Assembly: GCA_003600225.1 (NCBI GenBank)
Contig: QZFT01000061.1
Span: forward strand, 1 to 46,348
Source of the DNA: Pseudonocardiaceae bacterium YIM PH 21723
Lineage (GTDB): Bacteria; Actinomycetota; Actinomycetes; Mycobacteriales; Pseudonocardiaceae
Direction of reading: 5' to 3'
DNA: 46,348 nucleotides
Part shown: positions 18,005 to 26,164 of the stretch, piece by piece
Position numbering within the stretch: the first letter of the stretch is position 1
Layout of the letters: each line of letters starts with the position of its first letter
Notes under the pieces: generated by a model
Database searches by the model: none
Told to the model about the DNA's origin: nothing
Seen by the model: only the letters and a program-made list of their open reading frames with translations
Program-made: the position numbers and the translations under genes

Positions 18005-18855
18005 CCGACGTGAGCACCGGCGCCGCCCCCGGCTACCGGGTGGGTCGCACGCTGTCCCTGCGCGTGGAGTGGCTCCGGCAGGTGCGTCGCGTGCGCACCC
18101 GGGTCACGCTGGGCCTGCTGGTCGCCGTCCCACTCCTGTTGCTGCTGGCCTTCGAACTGGGCACCGGTTCACCGAACCGCCGCTCCGGCGACCTGGTCGA
18201 CCTGGGCACCTCCAGCGGCCTGAACTTCGTCACCTTCGCCATCTTCTCCTCGGCGAACTTCCTGTTCGTCGTGGTGGTGGCGTTGTTCTTCGGTGACACC
18301 GTGGCCAGTGAGGCCTCGTGGTCCTCGTTGAAGTACCTGCTGGCCATCCCGGTCCCCCGCAGCAGGCTGCTGCGTCAGAAGGCGATCATCGCCGCGGCGC
18401 TCTCGCTGCTCGGCCTGCTGCTGCTCCCACTGGTGGCGCTGGGCGTCGGCGTGGCGACCTACGGCGGCGGTGAACTAGTCACCATCTTCGGCGAGGCGCT
18501 GCCCTTCGAGACCGGTGCGATGCGACTGTTCCTGTCGGTGTGTTTCATCGCCGTCCAGCTCACCTGGGTGGCCGGCCTGGCCCTGCTGCTGTCCGTGGTG
18601 ACCGACGCCCCACTGGGCGCGGTGGGTGGCACTGTATTGGTATCGATTCTGTCTCAGATCCTCGATTCCATCACCGCTCTCGGGGACCTCCGGATGTACC
18701 TCCCCACGCACTACTCGATGGCCTTCCTGGACCTGCTGACCAGCGATCCGAGCTGGAAGGACATCAGCTGGGGCGCCTTCTCCGCGCTCGCCTACGGCAC
18801 CGTTTTCATCCTGTACGCTGCCCGGCGATTCGCCAGAAAAGACGTCACCAGTTAG
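18001..18855 (+). CDS. ABC transporter permease (ABC-2 type)
   Basis: A 284-residue membrane protein with about six helices: after a basic N-terminus (RVEWLRQVRRVRTRVTLG) come LLVAVPLLLLLAFEL, FLFVVVVALFFGDTV, SLLGLLLLPLVALGVGV, LSVCFIAVQLTWVAGLALLLS, a short segment near 215 and AFSALAYGTVFILYAARRF. ASEASWSSLKYLLAIPVPRSRLLRQK is the typical cytoplasmic coupling segment of ABC-2 permeases. AAGGAG precedes the ATG. It is the obvious membrane partner of the ATPase half of the upstream fusion protein and would form a homodimer with it. Direction is probably export, judging from the ABC-2 fold. Confidence 0.88.
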   Translation: MTDVSTGAAPGYRVGRTLSLRVEWLRQVRRVRTRVTLGLLVAVPLLLLLAFELGTGSPNRRSGDLVDLGTSSGLNFVTFAIFSSANFLFVVVVALFFGDTVASEASWSSLKYLLAIPVPRSRLLRQKAIIAAALSLLGLLLLPLVALGVGVATYGGGELVTIFGEALPFETGAMRLFLSVCFIAVQLTWVAGLALLLSVVTDAPLGAVGGTVLVSILSQILDSITALGDLRMYLPTHYSMAFLDLLTSDPSWKDISWGAFSALAYGTVFILYAARRFARKDVTS

Positions 18856-18867
18856 GAGACCGGCGCA

Positions 18868-19209
18868 ATGCCGCGCCCCGACCATTTCGAGATCCACACG
18901 CAGGACCCGGATCGGGCCAAGGAGTTCTACCACACGCTGTTCGGCTGGGACTTCTCCCAGTGGCCGGAAGACCCGCGGTGGCTGGTGCCGGAGGGCGCGA
19001 TCCCCCACCAGGGGGCGTCCCCGGCGGACCCGTTCGTGGTCACCGTGTCGGTGGATGACTGCCAGGGCGCCGTGGACACGGCGCTGCAGGCGGGCGGTTC
19101 TCTCGCCCTGAACCGGCAACCAGTACCCGGCGTGGGCTGGCTGGCCTACATCGAGGACACCGAGGGCAACATCCTCGGCCTGCTGGAGCACGACCCGGAC
19201 GCGGGCTGA
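18868..19209 (+). CDS. VOC/glyoxalase-fold protein
   Basis: A 113-residue single vicinal-oxygen-chelate unit pair: HFEIHTQDPDRAKEFYHTLFGWDFSQW, then FVVTVSVDDCQGAVDTALQAGGS and GWLAYIEDTEGNILGLLEHD. His and Glu residues at the expected strand positions could bind a metal, but members vary between glyoxalases, dioxygenases and resistance proteins, so the reaction cannot be named. The start at 18868 lies 12 nt after the permease stop, behind GGAG, so it probably belongs to the same transcript. Confidence 0.85.
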   Translation: MPRPDHFEIHTQDPDRAKEFYHTLFGWDFSQWPEDPRWLVPEGAIPHQGASPADPFVVTVSVDDCQGAVDTALQAGGSLALNRQPVPGVGWLAYIEDTEGNILGLLEHDPDAG

Positions 19210-19247
19210 TCCTGCGAGATGGCGGAAGATCCGCCAGGCTCGACGGA

Positions 19248-19997
19248 GTGCGCGTCATTCCCTTGTTGCTGCTGCTGTTGCTGCTGCCCATTCCCGCCGC
19301 CGCCATCGTCAACGCGGGCGACCCGTTGACCACGAACGCCAAGCCCGGGCCCCGGGTGGCCCTGCTGGACGCGAGCAGCGCCCATCCGGAGAAGCAACGG
19401 TGCTCCGGCACGTTGATCGCGCCGGACCGGGTGCTCACCGCGGCGCACTGTGTCGGTGAGCTCGCCCAGATGCGCGTGGTGCACGGGCGCGTGGACCTGC
19501 GCAACGCCATCGACGGGGAGCAGCGGCGGATCACATCCGTGTGGACCCACCCCGACTGGCACGCCGGCAATTCCGGCGCGATCGGGAACGACCTCGCCGT
19601 GCTGACCGTGGAGTCACCGTTTCCCGGCGTCACCCCGGCCAAGCTGATCGATTCCGCAGCGCCGGTGCCCGTCAAGGGAATCCTGGCCGGCTGGGGCACG
19701 GTGACCGTGGCCGAGGCCGCGGAACCCGAGTTCTCCCATGTGCTGCACGAGGCGGTGCTCCCGGTGGCCCCGGATGTCTCCTGCGCCGGATTCTCCGGAT
19801 TCGCCAGCGGATCCACCCTGTGCGTCGGCTATCCGGCATCCGACGTGGCCGCGGGAAAGCCCACCGCGGGAATCGGCGACGGTGGCGCGGGCTGGATCTC
19901 CGGCGGGGTGCTGGCCGGCGTACTGGCCACCACCCAATCCGGCGGCGGCTACAACCTGGTTGTGGATCTACGCAACGCCAAACTCGGAAAGCGTTGA
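19248..19997 (+). CDS. Secreted trypsin-fold protein lacking the catalytic serine (pseudoprotease)
   Basis: The 249-residue product begins with a Leu-rich signal peptide (MRVIPLLLLLLLLPIPAAA) and then IVNAGDP, like the IVGG start of mature S1 proteases. His67 in LTAAHCVG and Asp115 in GNDLAVL are conserved. The serine motif GDSGGP reads GDGGAG at 210-215, so Gly212 replaces the nucleophile, and the Pro and the flanking Cys are lost too. The fold appears intact, without frameshift, and codon use is normal, so it may act as a binding or regulatory protein rather than an enzyme. The GTG at 19248 lies 38 nt after the VOC gene with a weak binding site. It converges on the GNAT gene with a 3-nt gap. 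Confidence 0.85.
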   Translation: MRVIPLLLLLLLLPIPAAAIVNAGDPLTTNAKPGPRVALLDASSAHPEKQRCSGTLIAPDRVLTAAHCVGELAQMRVVHGRVDLRNAIDGEQRRITSVWTHPDWHAGNSGAIGNDLAVLTVESPFPGVTPAKLIDSAAPVPVKGILAGWGTVTVAEAAEPEFSHVLHEAVLPVAPDVSCAGFSGFASGSTLCVGYPASDVAAGKPTAGIGDGGAGWISGGVLAGVLATTQSGGGYNLVVDLRNAKLGKR

Positions 19998-20000
19998 CGG

Positions 20001-20945
20001 CTAAGGGGTTTTCAGCACGGGGCGGCGCTGCCAATGCGTCCACAGTGGACGGTAGCCCAGCGAACTCCAGAACGGCACGGAGAGCGGGTTCATCAGGTTG
20101 TAGTGCAACATGACCGCCCGCACGCCCTCCATCCCCAGCTTGTGGTGGGCGAGCCGGACCAGCAACTTGCCCAGACCGGCGCCTCGTTCACCGGGCACCA
20201 CGCAACAACACTCCAGATAGGTGTTGGGGCGCAACGAGACGAGGGGCTTGGCCAGCCGCGTGTCGCTGGGCGGGCTGACCGCGACCAGGCCGACCGGCTC
20301 ACCGTCGCGGATGGCGATCCACGCCCACAAATCACCGTCGGCCAGCCGCGTGGCGAGGTGCTCGCGCAGCAGGCCCTCGGTCTCCGGCCGGGCGATGGTG
20401 CCCGGGAACTGCTCACTGAACTTGCGCTCCGCCAGGTACATGCGGTGCACGAAGTCGAGGTCACCGGCTCCAGCCAGCCGGAGTTCCAGATCGGCGGGCA
20501 CCGAGGGATGGCCCTGTTCCTTCAGCACTCCGACCGCCAGCACGGTGACCGGCAGCAGGCCATGGTCCAGGAAGACCGGGGTCATGTGGATGTCCCGGCT
20601 CGGCCAGCGCAGGAACAGTTCGGTGTCCGCCGGATCACCATGATCACGGACCTCGGACTCCACCGTGGGGATCCACTGATCGAGCAGGTCCCGCATGGCG
20701 TCCTTGGGGTGATCGACACCCACCCGCACCCGCAACCGGTACTGCACGGCCGAGGTGAATCCGCGGTCGAGCGAGTCGGCGGGGATCTTCTCGACTGCGG
20801 GGACCGCGAGACCGACGAGCCGACCGTCGCGCTCGGCCAGGATGCGCGACTGGTCCGCCGGCAAGGGCAGCTGCGGTGGGATCAGCGCATCCACCGAACC
20901 GAGCCTGGCGGAGTGTTCGGTCAGCACCGTGCCTTCGTCATCCAC
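20001..20945 (-). CDS. GNAT-family N-acetyltransferase, two-domain
   Basis: A 314-residue protein. The C-terminal half is a clear GNAT domain: DLELRLAGAGDLDFVHRMYLAERKF, VVPGERGAGLGKLLVRLAHHKL (acetyl-CoA pyrophosphate loop, RGAGLG) and NPLSVPFWSSLGYRPLW. The N-terminal half (LAERDGRLVGLAVPAVEKIP...) looks like a degenerate second GNAT fold. These enzymes move an acetyl group from acetyl-CoA to an amine; the acceptor is unknown. The GTG at 20945 has GGGG 6 nt upstream; a GTG at 20960 and longer forms are possible. It ends 3 nt from the pseudoprotease stop. Confidence 0.82.
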   Translation of the reverse strand: MDDEGTVLTEHSARLGSVDALIPPQLPLPADQSRILAERDGRLVGLAVPAVEKIPADSLDRGFTSAVQYRLRVRVGVDHPKDAMRDLLDQWIPTVESEVRDHGDPADTELFLRWPSRDIHMTPVFLDHGLLPVTVLAVGVLKEQGHPSVPADLELRLAGAGDLDFVHRMYLAERKFSEQFPGTIARPETEGLLREHLATRLADGDLWAWIAIRDGEPVGLVAVSPPSDTRLAKPLVSLRPNTYLECCCVVPGERGAGLGKLLVRLAHHKLGMEGVRAVMLHYNLMNPLSVPFWSSLGYRPLWTHWQRRPVLKTP

Positions 20946-21050
20946 TGTGGTCCCCGTCACCTCGCCGTGAGCAGTATGTCGTTGAACTCTAAAAGGTGAG
21001 TACCCCGAGCACTCCCCCAGCCAGGCGAGAAGCAGGTCACACATACGTGT

Positions 21051-21085
21051 CGGTGGCGGCCCGGAACCATCCCGGGCCGCCACCG
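21051..21085 (-). terminator. Terminator after the small secreted-protein gene
   Basis: A 14-bp perfect stem (CGGTGGCGGCCCGG at 21051-21064 with its complement at 21072-21085) lies just beyond the stop codon at 21102-21104 on the minus strand. Confidence 0.8.
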
Positions 21086-21101
21086 GCGAGGTGTCAGCCC
21101 G

Positions 21102-21410
21102 CTAGCAACGTCCCTCGACGCGGACGTCGGAGGTCACCCGCGTGGGGTCCAGCAGCACGGTCTGCCCCTTGGTCACACACTTGGTCTTGTCCCCGGCGTC
21201 AGCGTTGAACCAGGCGACGAACTCGTTGTAGTCCTTGCAGTTGGTCCACACGGTCCACGAATTGCCATGTTCATCGCGCTGGCTGTGCTTGCCGCAGGTC
21301 AGCGCACCGGCGTTCGCCGGGGCCTCACCGGCGGCGGACACGGTGAACAGGCTCGCCGCCAGCACGCCGGTCACGGTCAGTGCCTTCATCGTCGCACCCA
21401 AGCTGAACAT
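21102..21410 (-). CDS. Small secreted protein with four cysteines
   Basis: A 102-residue protein starting at the ATG at 21410, 6 nt after GGGAG. A signal peptide is evident (MKALTVTGVLAASLFTVSAAGEAPANA) and the mature part of about 70 residues holds four Cys (TCGK, NCKD, KCVT, and the last residue), enough for two disulfides. It is polar with several Trp (GNSWTVWTNC, FVAWFN). No family recognised; size and cysteine pattern fit secreted small proteins or inhibitors. It is transcribed divergently from the large nSTAND-WD40 gene and ends at a strong terminator. Confidence 0.8.
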   Translation of the reverse strand: MFSLGATMKALTVTGVLAASLFTVSAAGEAPANAGALTCGKHSQRDEHGNSWTVWTNCKDYNEFVAWFNADAGDKTKCVTKGQTVLLDPTRVTSDVRVEGRC

Positions 21411-21563
21411 CGAATTCTCCCTCAGTAAGCGCATGTCGTTCCGACCATTCGGCCGGGCAGCTCAAGTTGTACGACTTTCGGGTTGTTCAGTGCCGGAGCG
21501 CCTTCACTGAACAAACAACCTGGAACAATCTCCACGCCGCGCTGAGCAGGGGGAAAACCGCAA

Positions 21564-24500
21564 GTGCCCAGACCTGAGCTACCGCTGGATCCGAATGACG
21601 GCGTTGTCGCGCTTTTCGCCAGTGAGTTGCGCCGTCTCCGCGCCGAATGTGGCAATCCCGGTTATCGCGAGTTGGCCAGGCGCGCGCACTACTCGGTGAC
21701 CGCCCTGTCCAGCGCCGCCGCGGGACAGAAACTGCCGAGCCTGGCCGTCACCCTGGCCTTCGTCCGCGCCTGCGGTGGCGACGCGCAACGCTGGGAAACC
21801 CGCTGGAAGGATATCGCCGCCGAACTGGCCAGGGAGGCCGAACCACCCGCGCCGCAGGCCGCCGCTCCCTATGTGGGACTGGCCGCCTTCCAGCAGAGCG
21901 ACTCGGAACTGTTCTTCGGCCGCGAGGCGTTGGTCGACGCGGCGCTGCGCAAGCTGGACTCCGGTCGACTGCTGGTGTTGTTCGGGGCCTCCGGTTCCGG
22001 AAAATCCTCGCTGCTGCGCGCGGGAATCATTCCCGCGATCGAATCGGGGGCGCTGTCCGATCAGCTGCACAAGTGGCGATCGATCGTGTTCACCCCGGGT
22101 CGCAGCCCCTTCAGGGAATGCGCCGTGCGATTCGCCGGGGCGCTCGACACGATTCCGACTTCGCTCTACAACGAACTGTGCGCCGACCGGCATAACCTCT
22201 CCCTGCTGGCCCGCCGGATATTGGTGGACGCTCCGGCGGAAACCGAACTGCTGATCTGTATCGACCAGTTCGAAGAGGTTTTCACCCAGTGCACCGACCT
22301 GGCCGAACGAACGGCGTTCATCGACGCGCTGCTGACCGCCGTCGAGCACCCGGACAGCCGGATCAGGGTCGTGCTGACCGTGCGTGCCGACTTCTACGGT
22401 TCCTGCACCGAGCACCCCGGGCTGCTGGCCGCGCTCCAGGAGGCCCAGTTCGCCGTGGGTCCGCTGAGCACCGAGGAACTCCAGCGGGCGATCACCCAGC
22501 CGGCTCGGCGGGCGGACTGTGTCGTGGAAGGGCAGCTGCTGGCCACCCTCGTCGCCGAGGCGGCGGGCCGGCCGGGAGCTCTCCCGCTTGTCTCCCACGC
22601 CCTGCTGCAGACATGGCACCGCCGCAGCGGCAACCGGCTGACGCTGGCCGGATACCAGGCCTGCGGCGGCATCCACGGAGCGCTCGCGCAGACCGCGGAG
22701 GACACCTTCCAGCAGCTGACCGCCGCGCAGCAGGCCCTGGCCCAGCAGTTGTTCCGGCGATTGGTGGTGCTGTCGCAGGATGCCGAGGACACCAAGCGCA
22801 CCCTGGACCTGGCGGGCCTCGGCGAGGACCAGCTCCCCGTGGTGCACGCGCTGGCCGAACAACGGCTGATCACCGTGCACAGCAGCACCGTGGAACTCAC
22901 CCATGAGGCGCTGATCCGCGGCTGGCCACGACTGCGGCAGTGGCTCGACGAGGACCGGGCGGGCCAGCTGGCCCGGCAGTCGCTGGAAGACGCCGCGATC
23001 GACTGGCAACGCCACGACCGGGACAGTCATCTGCTCTATCGCGGGGCCAGGCTCGACGCCACCCGATCCCTCGACGAGCTGAGCCCGGCCGCTCAGGAGT
23101 TCCTCGCCACGTCCGGCCACGCCGCCCGGCGGCGATCCCGGCTGCGCACGGCCGGAATCGCCGGCCTCGCCACGCTCACCGCGCTGGCCGTCGCCGCCTC
23201 GATCATCGCCGGAGTCAACGTTGTCGCCGCCGATCGGCAACATGCCGTGGCGCTCTCCCGGCAGCTGGCCGCGCAGAGCCGGGAACTGGCCGACAGCGAT
23301 CCGGTCAACGCCCGCCAGCTCGCCACCGCGGCCTGGCGCGTCTCCCCCACCGCCGAGGCGGTCGAAAGCCTGGCCCGCTTCCTGGCCGAACGACGCGGGG
23401 TCCTGGTCGGGCATCAGGGGGCGGTGCACGGGGTCGCGTTCCGCCCGGACGGCGAGTCACTCGCCAGCAGTTCGACGGACGGCACCGTGCGGCGCTGGGA
23501 TCCGCACACCGGAGCCCCGGTGGGTCTCCCCGCGCGTGGCCACGATGGCGAGGTATCCCGGATCGCCTTCGGCCGGTCGGCGATGGTCACCGGCGGCAAG
23601 GACGGCACCGTCCGCCGTTGGCATCCGGATACCGGGCAGCCGGTCGGCGCGCCGCTCACCGGACATCGCGGCCCGGTGCTGGGCGTGGCGCTCAGCCCCG
23701 ACGAACACGTGATCGCCGGCGTCGGCGCCGATGGCACCCTCCGGCTGTGGGACGCCGCCGACGGGCACTCCTTGCGTCCGCCGATCGCGGCGCATCCCCG
23801 GGACGCTGCCGCGGTCGCGTTCAGCCCCTCCGGAGGCACCATCGCCACCGGAGGCCAGGACGGCCTGGTCCGGCTCTGGGATGCCACGACCGGTGCCGCG
23901 GTGGGCGAGCCGATGGCCGGGCACACCGCCGGCGTGATCGGGCTGGCGTTCAGCCCGGACGGCCGGCTCCTGGCCTCGACCAGCGGCGACCGCACCGCCC
24001 GGGTATGGGAGGTGGCCACCGGGCGATCGATGCTGAGCCTGACCGGGCACACGGATCTGGTCCACGCGGCGGCGTTCAGTCCCGACGGCACCCGGCTGGC
24101 CACGGCGAGCCGGGACAAGTCCGTGCTGCTGTGGGATCCCCGCACGGGTGCGCAGCTGGGCACGCCGCTACTCGGCCACACCGATGAAGTGTGCGCGGTG
24201 ACGTTCAGCCCGGACGGCCGCGAGCTGGTAACCGGCAGCAGTGATCGGACGGTTCGGCGGTGGGACGCCACCACGGGGCGGCTCATCGGCTCGCCGCTCA
24301 CCGGGCACAGCGGCCGGGTGTACGGGGTCGCCTACCTGCCGGACGGCGGCCGGGTGCTCAGCAGCAGTGCCGATCACACGGTCCGGTCCTGGGACCCACA
24401 GCTGGGGACGCCGGTGGATCCGGCGGTGGCGGCACACAACGACACCGGCAGCGGCCTGGCGGTCAGCCCGGACGGCACCGTCATCGCGGCGTCCAACACG

Positions 24501-25256
24501 GATTTCAGCCTGCAGTTGACCGGCCATCCGCCGCTGACCGGGCACACCGGCCGGATCTATTCGGCGGCTTTCAGCCCCGACGGGAAGTCGCTGGCCACCG
24601 GCGGTGACGATGGCACCGCGCGGCTGTGGAACCCGATCTCCGGGCAACCGGTCGGCGAGCCGCTGTCCACTGGACGGAGCGCGGTGTACACGGTGGCCTT
24701 CAGCCCGGACGGGCGGTTGCTGGCCACCGGTGGCAACGACGGGCTGATCAGGCTGTGGGAGCCGGCCACCGGCCGGATGCTCGGGGATCCGATCCGCGCG
24801 GACAAGGAGGCCGTGTTCGGCCTGGCGTTCAGCCCGGACGGCCGAGTGCTCGCCTCGGCCGGAAACGCGCACCAGGTGCGGTTCTGGGACCCCGGCACCC
24901 GGCGGGAGACCGGCTCCGCGCTGGAGCACCCCGACGTGGTCTTCGGCCTGGCCTTCAGCCCGGACGGCCGGTTGCTGGCCACCGCCGGCGGCGATCACGC
25001 CGTGCGGTTGTGGGATCCGGTGACCCGGACGGCGGCCGGTGCGGTGCTCAGCGGGCACACCGACGGCGTGTTCTCGGTGGCGTTCAGCCCGGACGGCAGG
25101 CAACTGGCGAGCGCGAGCTTCGACCGCACGGTCCGGCTGTGGGACCCGGTCCCCTACCGGGATCCGCACGCCGCCGTGTGCCAGGGCCTGGCTCCGATGG
25201 ATGAGCGGTTGTGGCAGCGGTTCGCACCGGACGAACCCATGCCGGGCGGCTGTTAG
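21564..25256 (+). CDS. XRE-nSTAND ATPase-WD40 signalling protein, 14 WD repeats
   Basis: A 1230-residue multidomain protein. Residues about 15-80 form an XRE-like helix-turn-helix (ELRRLRAECGNPGYRELARRAHYSVTALS). An nSTAND NTPase follows, with PYVGLAAFQ, Walker A GASGSGKSS (141-149) and Walker B LLICIDQFEE (230-239), then VVLTVRADFYGSC and ELTHEALIRGWPRL. A membrane helix lies at about 531-555. From about 616 to 1205 there are 14 WD40 repeats ending in RLWD-type motifs, enough for two seven-blade propellers; repeat 9 is degenerate. Such proteins are thought to sense a ligand through the propeller and signal by ATP-dependent oligomerisation, and some nSTAND proteins act in antiphage defence. 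No effector nuclease domain is seen. A GTG start lies 10 nt after AGGGGG. Confidence 0.92.
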   Translation: MPRPELPLDPNDGVVALFASELRRLRAECGNPGYRELARRAHYSVTALSSAAAGQKLPSLAVTLAFVRACGGDAQRWETRWKDIAAELAREAEPPAPQAAAPYVGLAAFQQSDSELFFGREALVDAALRKLDSGRLLVLFGASGSGKSSLLRAGIIPAIESGALSDQLHKWRSIVFTPGRSPFRECAVRFAGALDTIPTSLYNELCADRHNLSLLARRILVDAPAETELLICIDQFEEVFTQCTDLAERTAFIDALLTAVEHPDSRIRVVLTVRADFYGSCTEHPGLLAALQEAQFAVGPLSTEELQRAITQPARRADCVVEGQLLATLVAEAAGRPGALPLVSHALLQTWHRRSGNRLTLAGYQACGGIHGALAQTAEDTFQQLTAAQQALAQQLFRRLVVLSQDAEDTKRTLDLAGLGEDQLPVVHALAEQRLITVHSSTVELTHEALIRGWPRLRQWLDEDRAGQLARQSLEDAAIDWQRHDRDSHLLYRGARLDATRSLDELSPAAQEFLATSGHAARRRSRLRTAGIAGLATLTALAVAASIIAGVNVVAADRQHAVALSRQLAAQSRELADSDPVNARQLATAAWRVSPTAEAVESLARFLAERRGVLVGHQGAVHGVAFRPDGESLASSSTDGTVRRWDPHTGAPVGLPARGHDGEVSRIAFGRSAMVTGGKDGTVRRWHPDTGQPVGAPLTGHRGPVLGVALSPDEHVIAGVGADGTLRLWDAADGHSLRPPIAAHPRDAAAVAFSPSGGTIATGGQDGLVRLWDATTGAAVGEPMAGHTAGVIGLAFSPDGRLLASTSGDRTARVWEVATGRSMLSLTGHTDLVHAAAFSPDGTRLATASRDKSVLLWDPRTGAQLGTPLLGHTDEVCAVTFSPDGRELVTGSSDRTVRRWDATTGRLIGSPLTGHSGRVYGVAYLPDGGRVLSSSADHTVRSWDPQLGTPVDPAVAAHNDTGSGLAVSPDGTVIAASNTDFSLQLTGHPPLTGHTGRIYSAAFSPDGKSLATGGDDGTARLWNPISGQPVGEPLSTGRSAVYTVAFSPDGRLLATGGNDGLIRLWEPATGRMLGDPIRADKEAVFGLAFSPDGRVLASAGNAHQVRFWDPGTRRETGSALEHPDVVFGLAFSPDGRLLATAGGDHAVRLWDPVTRTAAGAVLSGHTDGVFSVAFSPDGRQLASASFDRTVRLWDPVPYRDPHAAVCQGLAPMDERLWQRFAPDEPMPGGC

Positions 25257-25263
25257 CCGGGGG

Positions 25264-25566
25264 TTACGGCAGACCGACCATGCGGTCCGGCATGTGCGCA
25301 CGCAGCACATTGCCCAGGTACTCGGCTCCCACCTGCAAGGAGTCACCGGTGTGCGGACAGTGCAGGGACACGACCTCAGGGGTCAGGGCCACGGAAGCGG
25401 CCTGGAACGGTACGCCGGTCCGGATGGCGTCGATCAACTCGGTGGCCTGCGGGTAGGGCAGGCGGACGGTCCACCAGGGCGCGCCGGGGGTGTGCACCCG
25501 CAGGCTCAAGCCGCCGCTGGTGCGCCGAATGTCGATCGACGCGGGAATATCAGCCGGAATATCCAC
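25264..25566 (-). CDS. Hypothetical protein (100 aa)
   Basis: A GTG at 25566 with AAGGA about 11 nt upstream opens a 100-codon frame. The product has an Ile/Pro-rich start (MDIPADIPASIDIRR), a beta-rich middle (GGLSLRVHTPGAPWWTVRLPYP) and LTPEVVSLHCPHTG. It has no signal peptide, membrane helix or known motif. It converges on the WD40 gene with only 7 nt between stop codons, which supports it being real, as does GC-rich codon use. No function can be given. Confidence 0.65.
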   Translation of the reverse strand: MDIPADIPASIDIRRTSGGLSLRVHTPGAPWWTVRLPYPQATELIDAIRTGVPFQAASVALTPEVVSLHCPHTGDSLQVGAEYLGNVLRAHMPDRMVGLP

Positions 25567-26028
25567 GTGCTGTCACGTCCTTCTCCGATGTCGGTCAGTC
25601 TATTCTGACTCACACCGACTTAACGCTTGTCGTCTACTAATAACATTACGGAAACATTCCCCGGAATGCTAAAGGCTTAGTGAGCACGCTCACGGAGACA
25701 CAATGGGGTGAACGAAACCTATATATGCAGTTCAGAGCCTGATCGACTTCCACCCAGCAGACGGCCGGGCAAAACTTTAACACTTTTCTTACAGGCTTCC
25801 CGCGTCATGAGACGAGCCTCAACCCTGAGCGCTCACGTCATTACCCAAAGCTCTCTCACGTTAATCTTGATTGTGATCTAAAGCGTGCCACAGTTTGCTC
25901 GGGATTCCCGGATTCGGGTTCATTGAGCGGACCAGCCGATCTTGGTACTCCCGGCGGGCCACCCCGCACTGCTGCGATCGCCGATCTTGGCCCGCTGATT
26001 CGGGCTCCGGCCCCGGCGGTGGGTTGGT
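25567..26028. other. AT-richer intergenic stretch without genes
   Basis: About 460 nt without a credible reading frame. The first 300 nt are clearly AT-richer than the surroundings (TATATATGCAG near 25723, several TTAA and TAAT words). A palindrome GTGAGC-AC-GCTCAC lies at 25680-25693. An 11-mer AATCTTGATTG at 25863-25873 recurs at 29252-29262. The words CCGATCTTGG occur twice (near 25936 and 25981). It could hold a promoter or a small RNA, but no boundary can be set. Confidence 0.4.
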
Positions 26029-26075
26029 CCGTCTTCACGACGGCTGAACCCGGGGTTCAGCCGTCGTGAAGACGG
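26029..26075. repeat. Perfect 23-bp palindrome with a single-base centre
   Basis: The arms 26029-26051 and 26053-26075 are exact reverse complements around one G. The arm starts CCGTCTTCACGACGG and ends GAACCC. No T-run follows. It lies in an intergenic gap far from any stop codon, so a simple terminator role is unlikely; it resembles an extragenic palindromic repeat or a cruciform-forming site. Confidence 0.9.
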
Positions 26076-26164
26076 TGGAACCGGCTGGATCCGATGGAGA
26101 CACTCGGGCAGAGGCACGGCGGTACCGGCCCGGCCCGGCCCGGCGGCACGGGCAAGGGCCGCTC

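Noticed and set aside
19221-19235. Terminator GGCGGA-AGA-TCCGCC after the VOC gene
   Set aside because: A 6-bp stem without a T-run is too weak, and it overlaps the region where the next gene's ribosome would bind.
21564-25256. A complete antiphage system based on the nSTAND protein
   Set aside because: No nuclease, protease or pore-forming effector domain is visible in the protein or its neighbours; defence remains one option among signalling roles.
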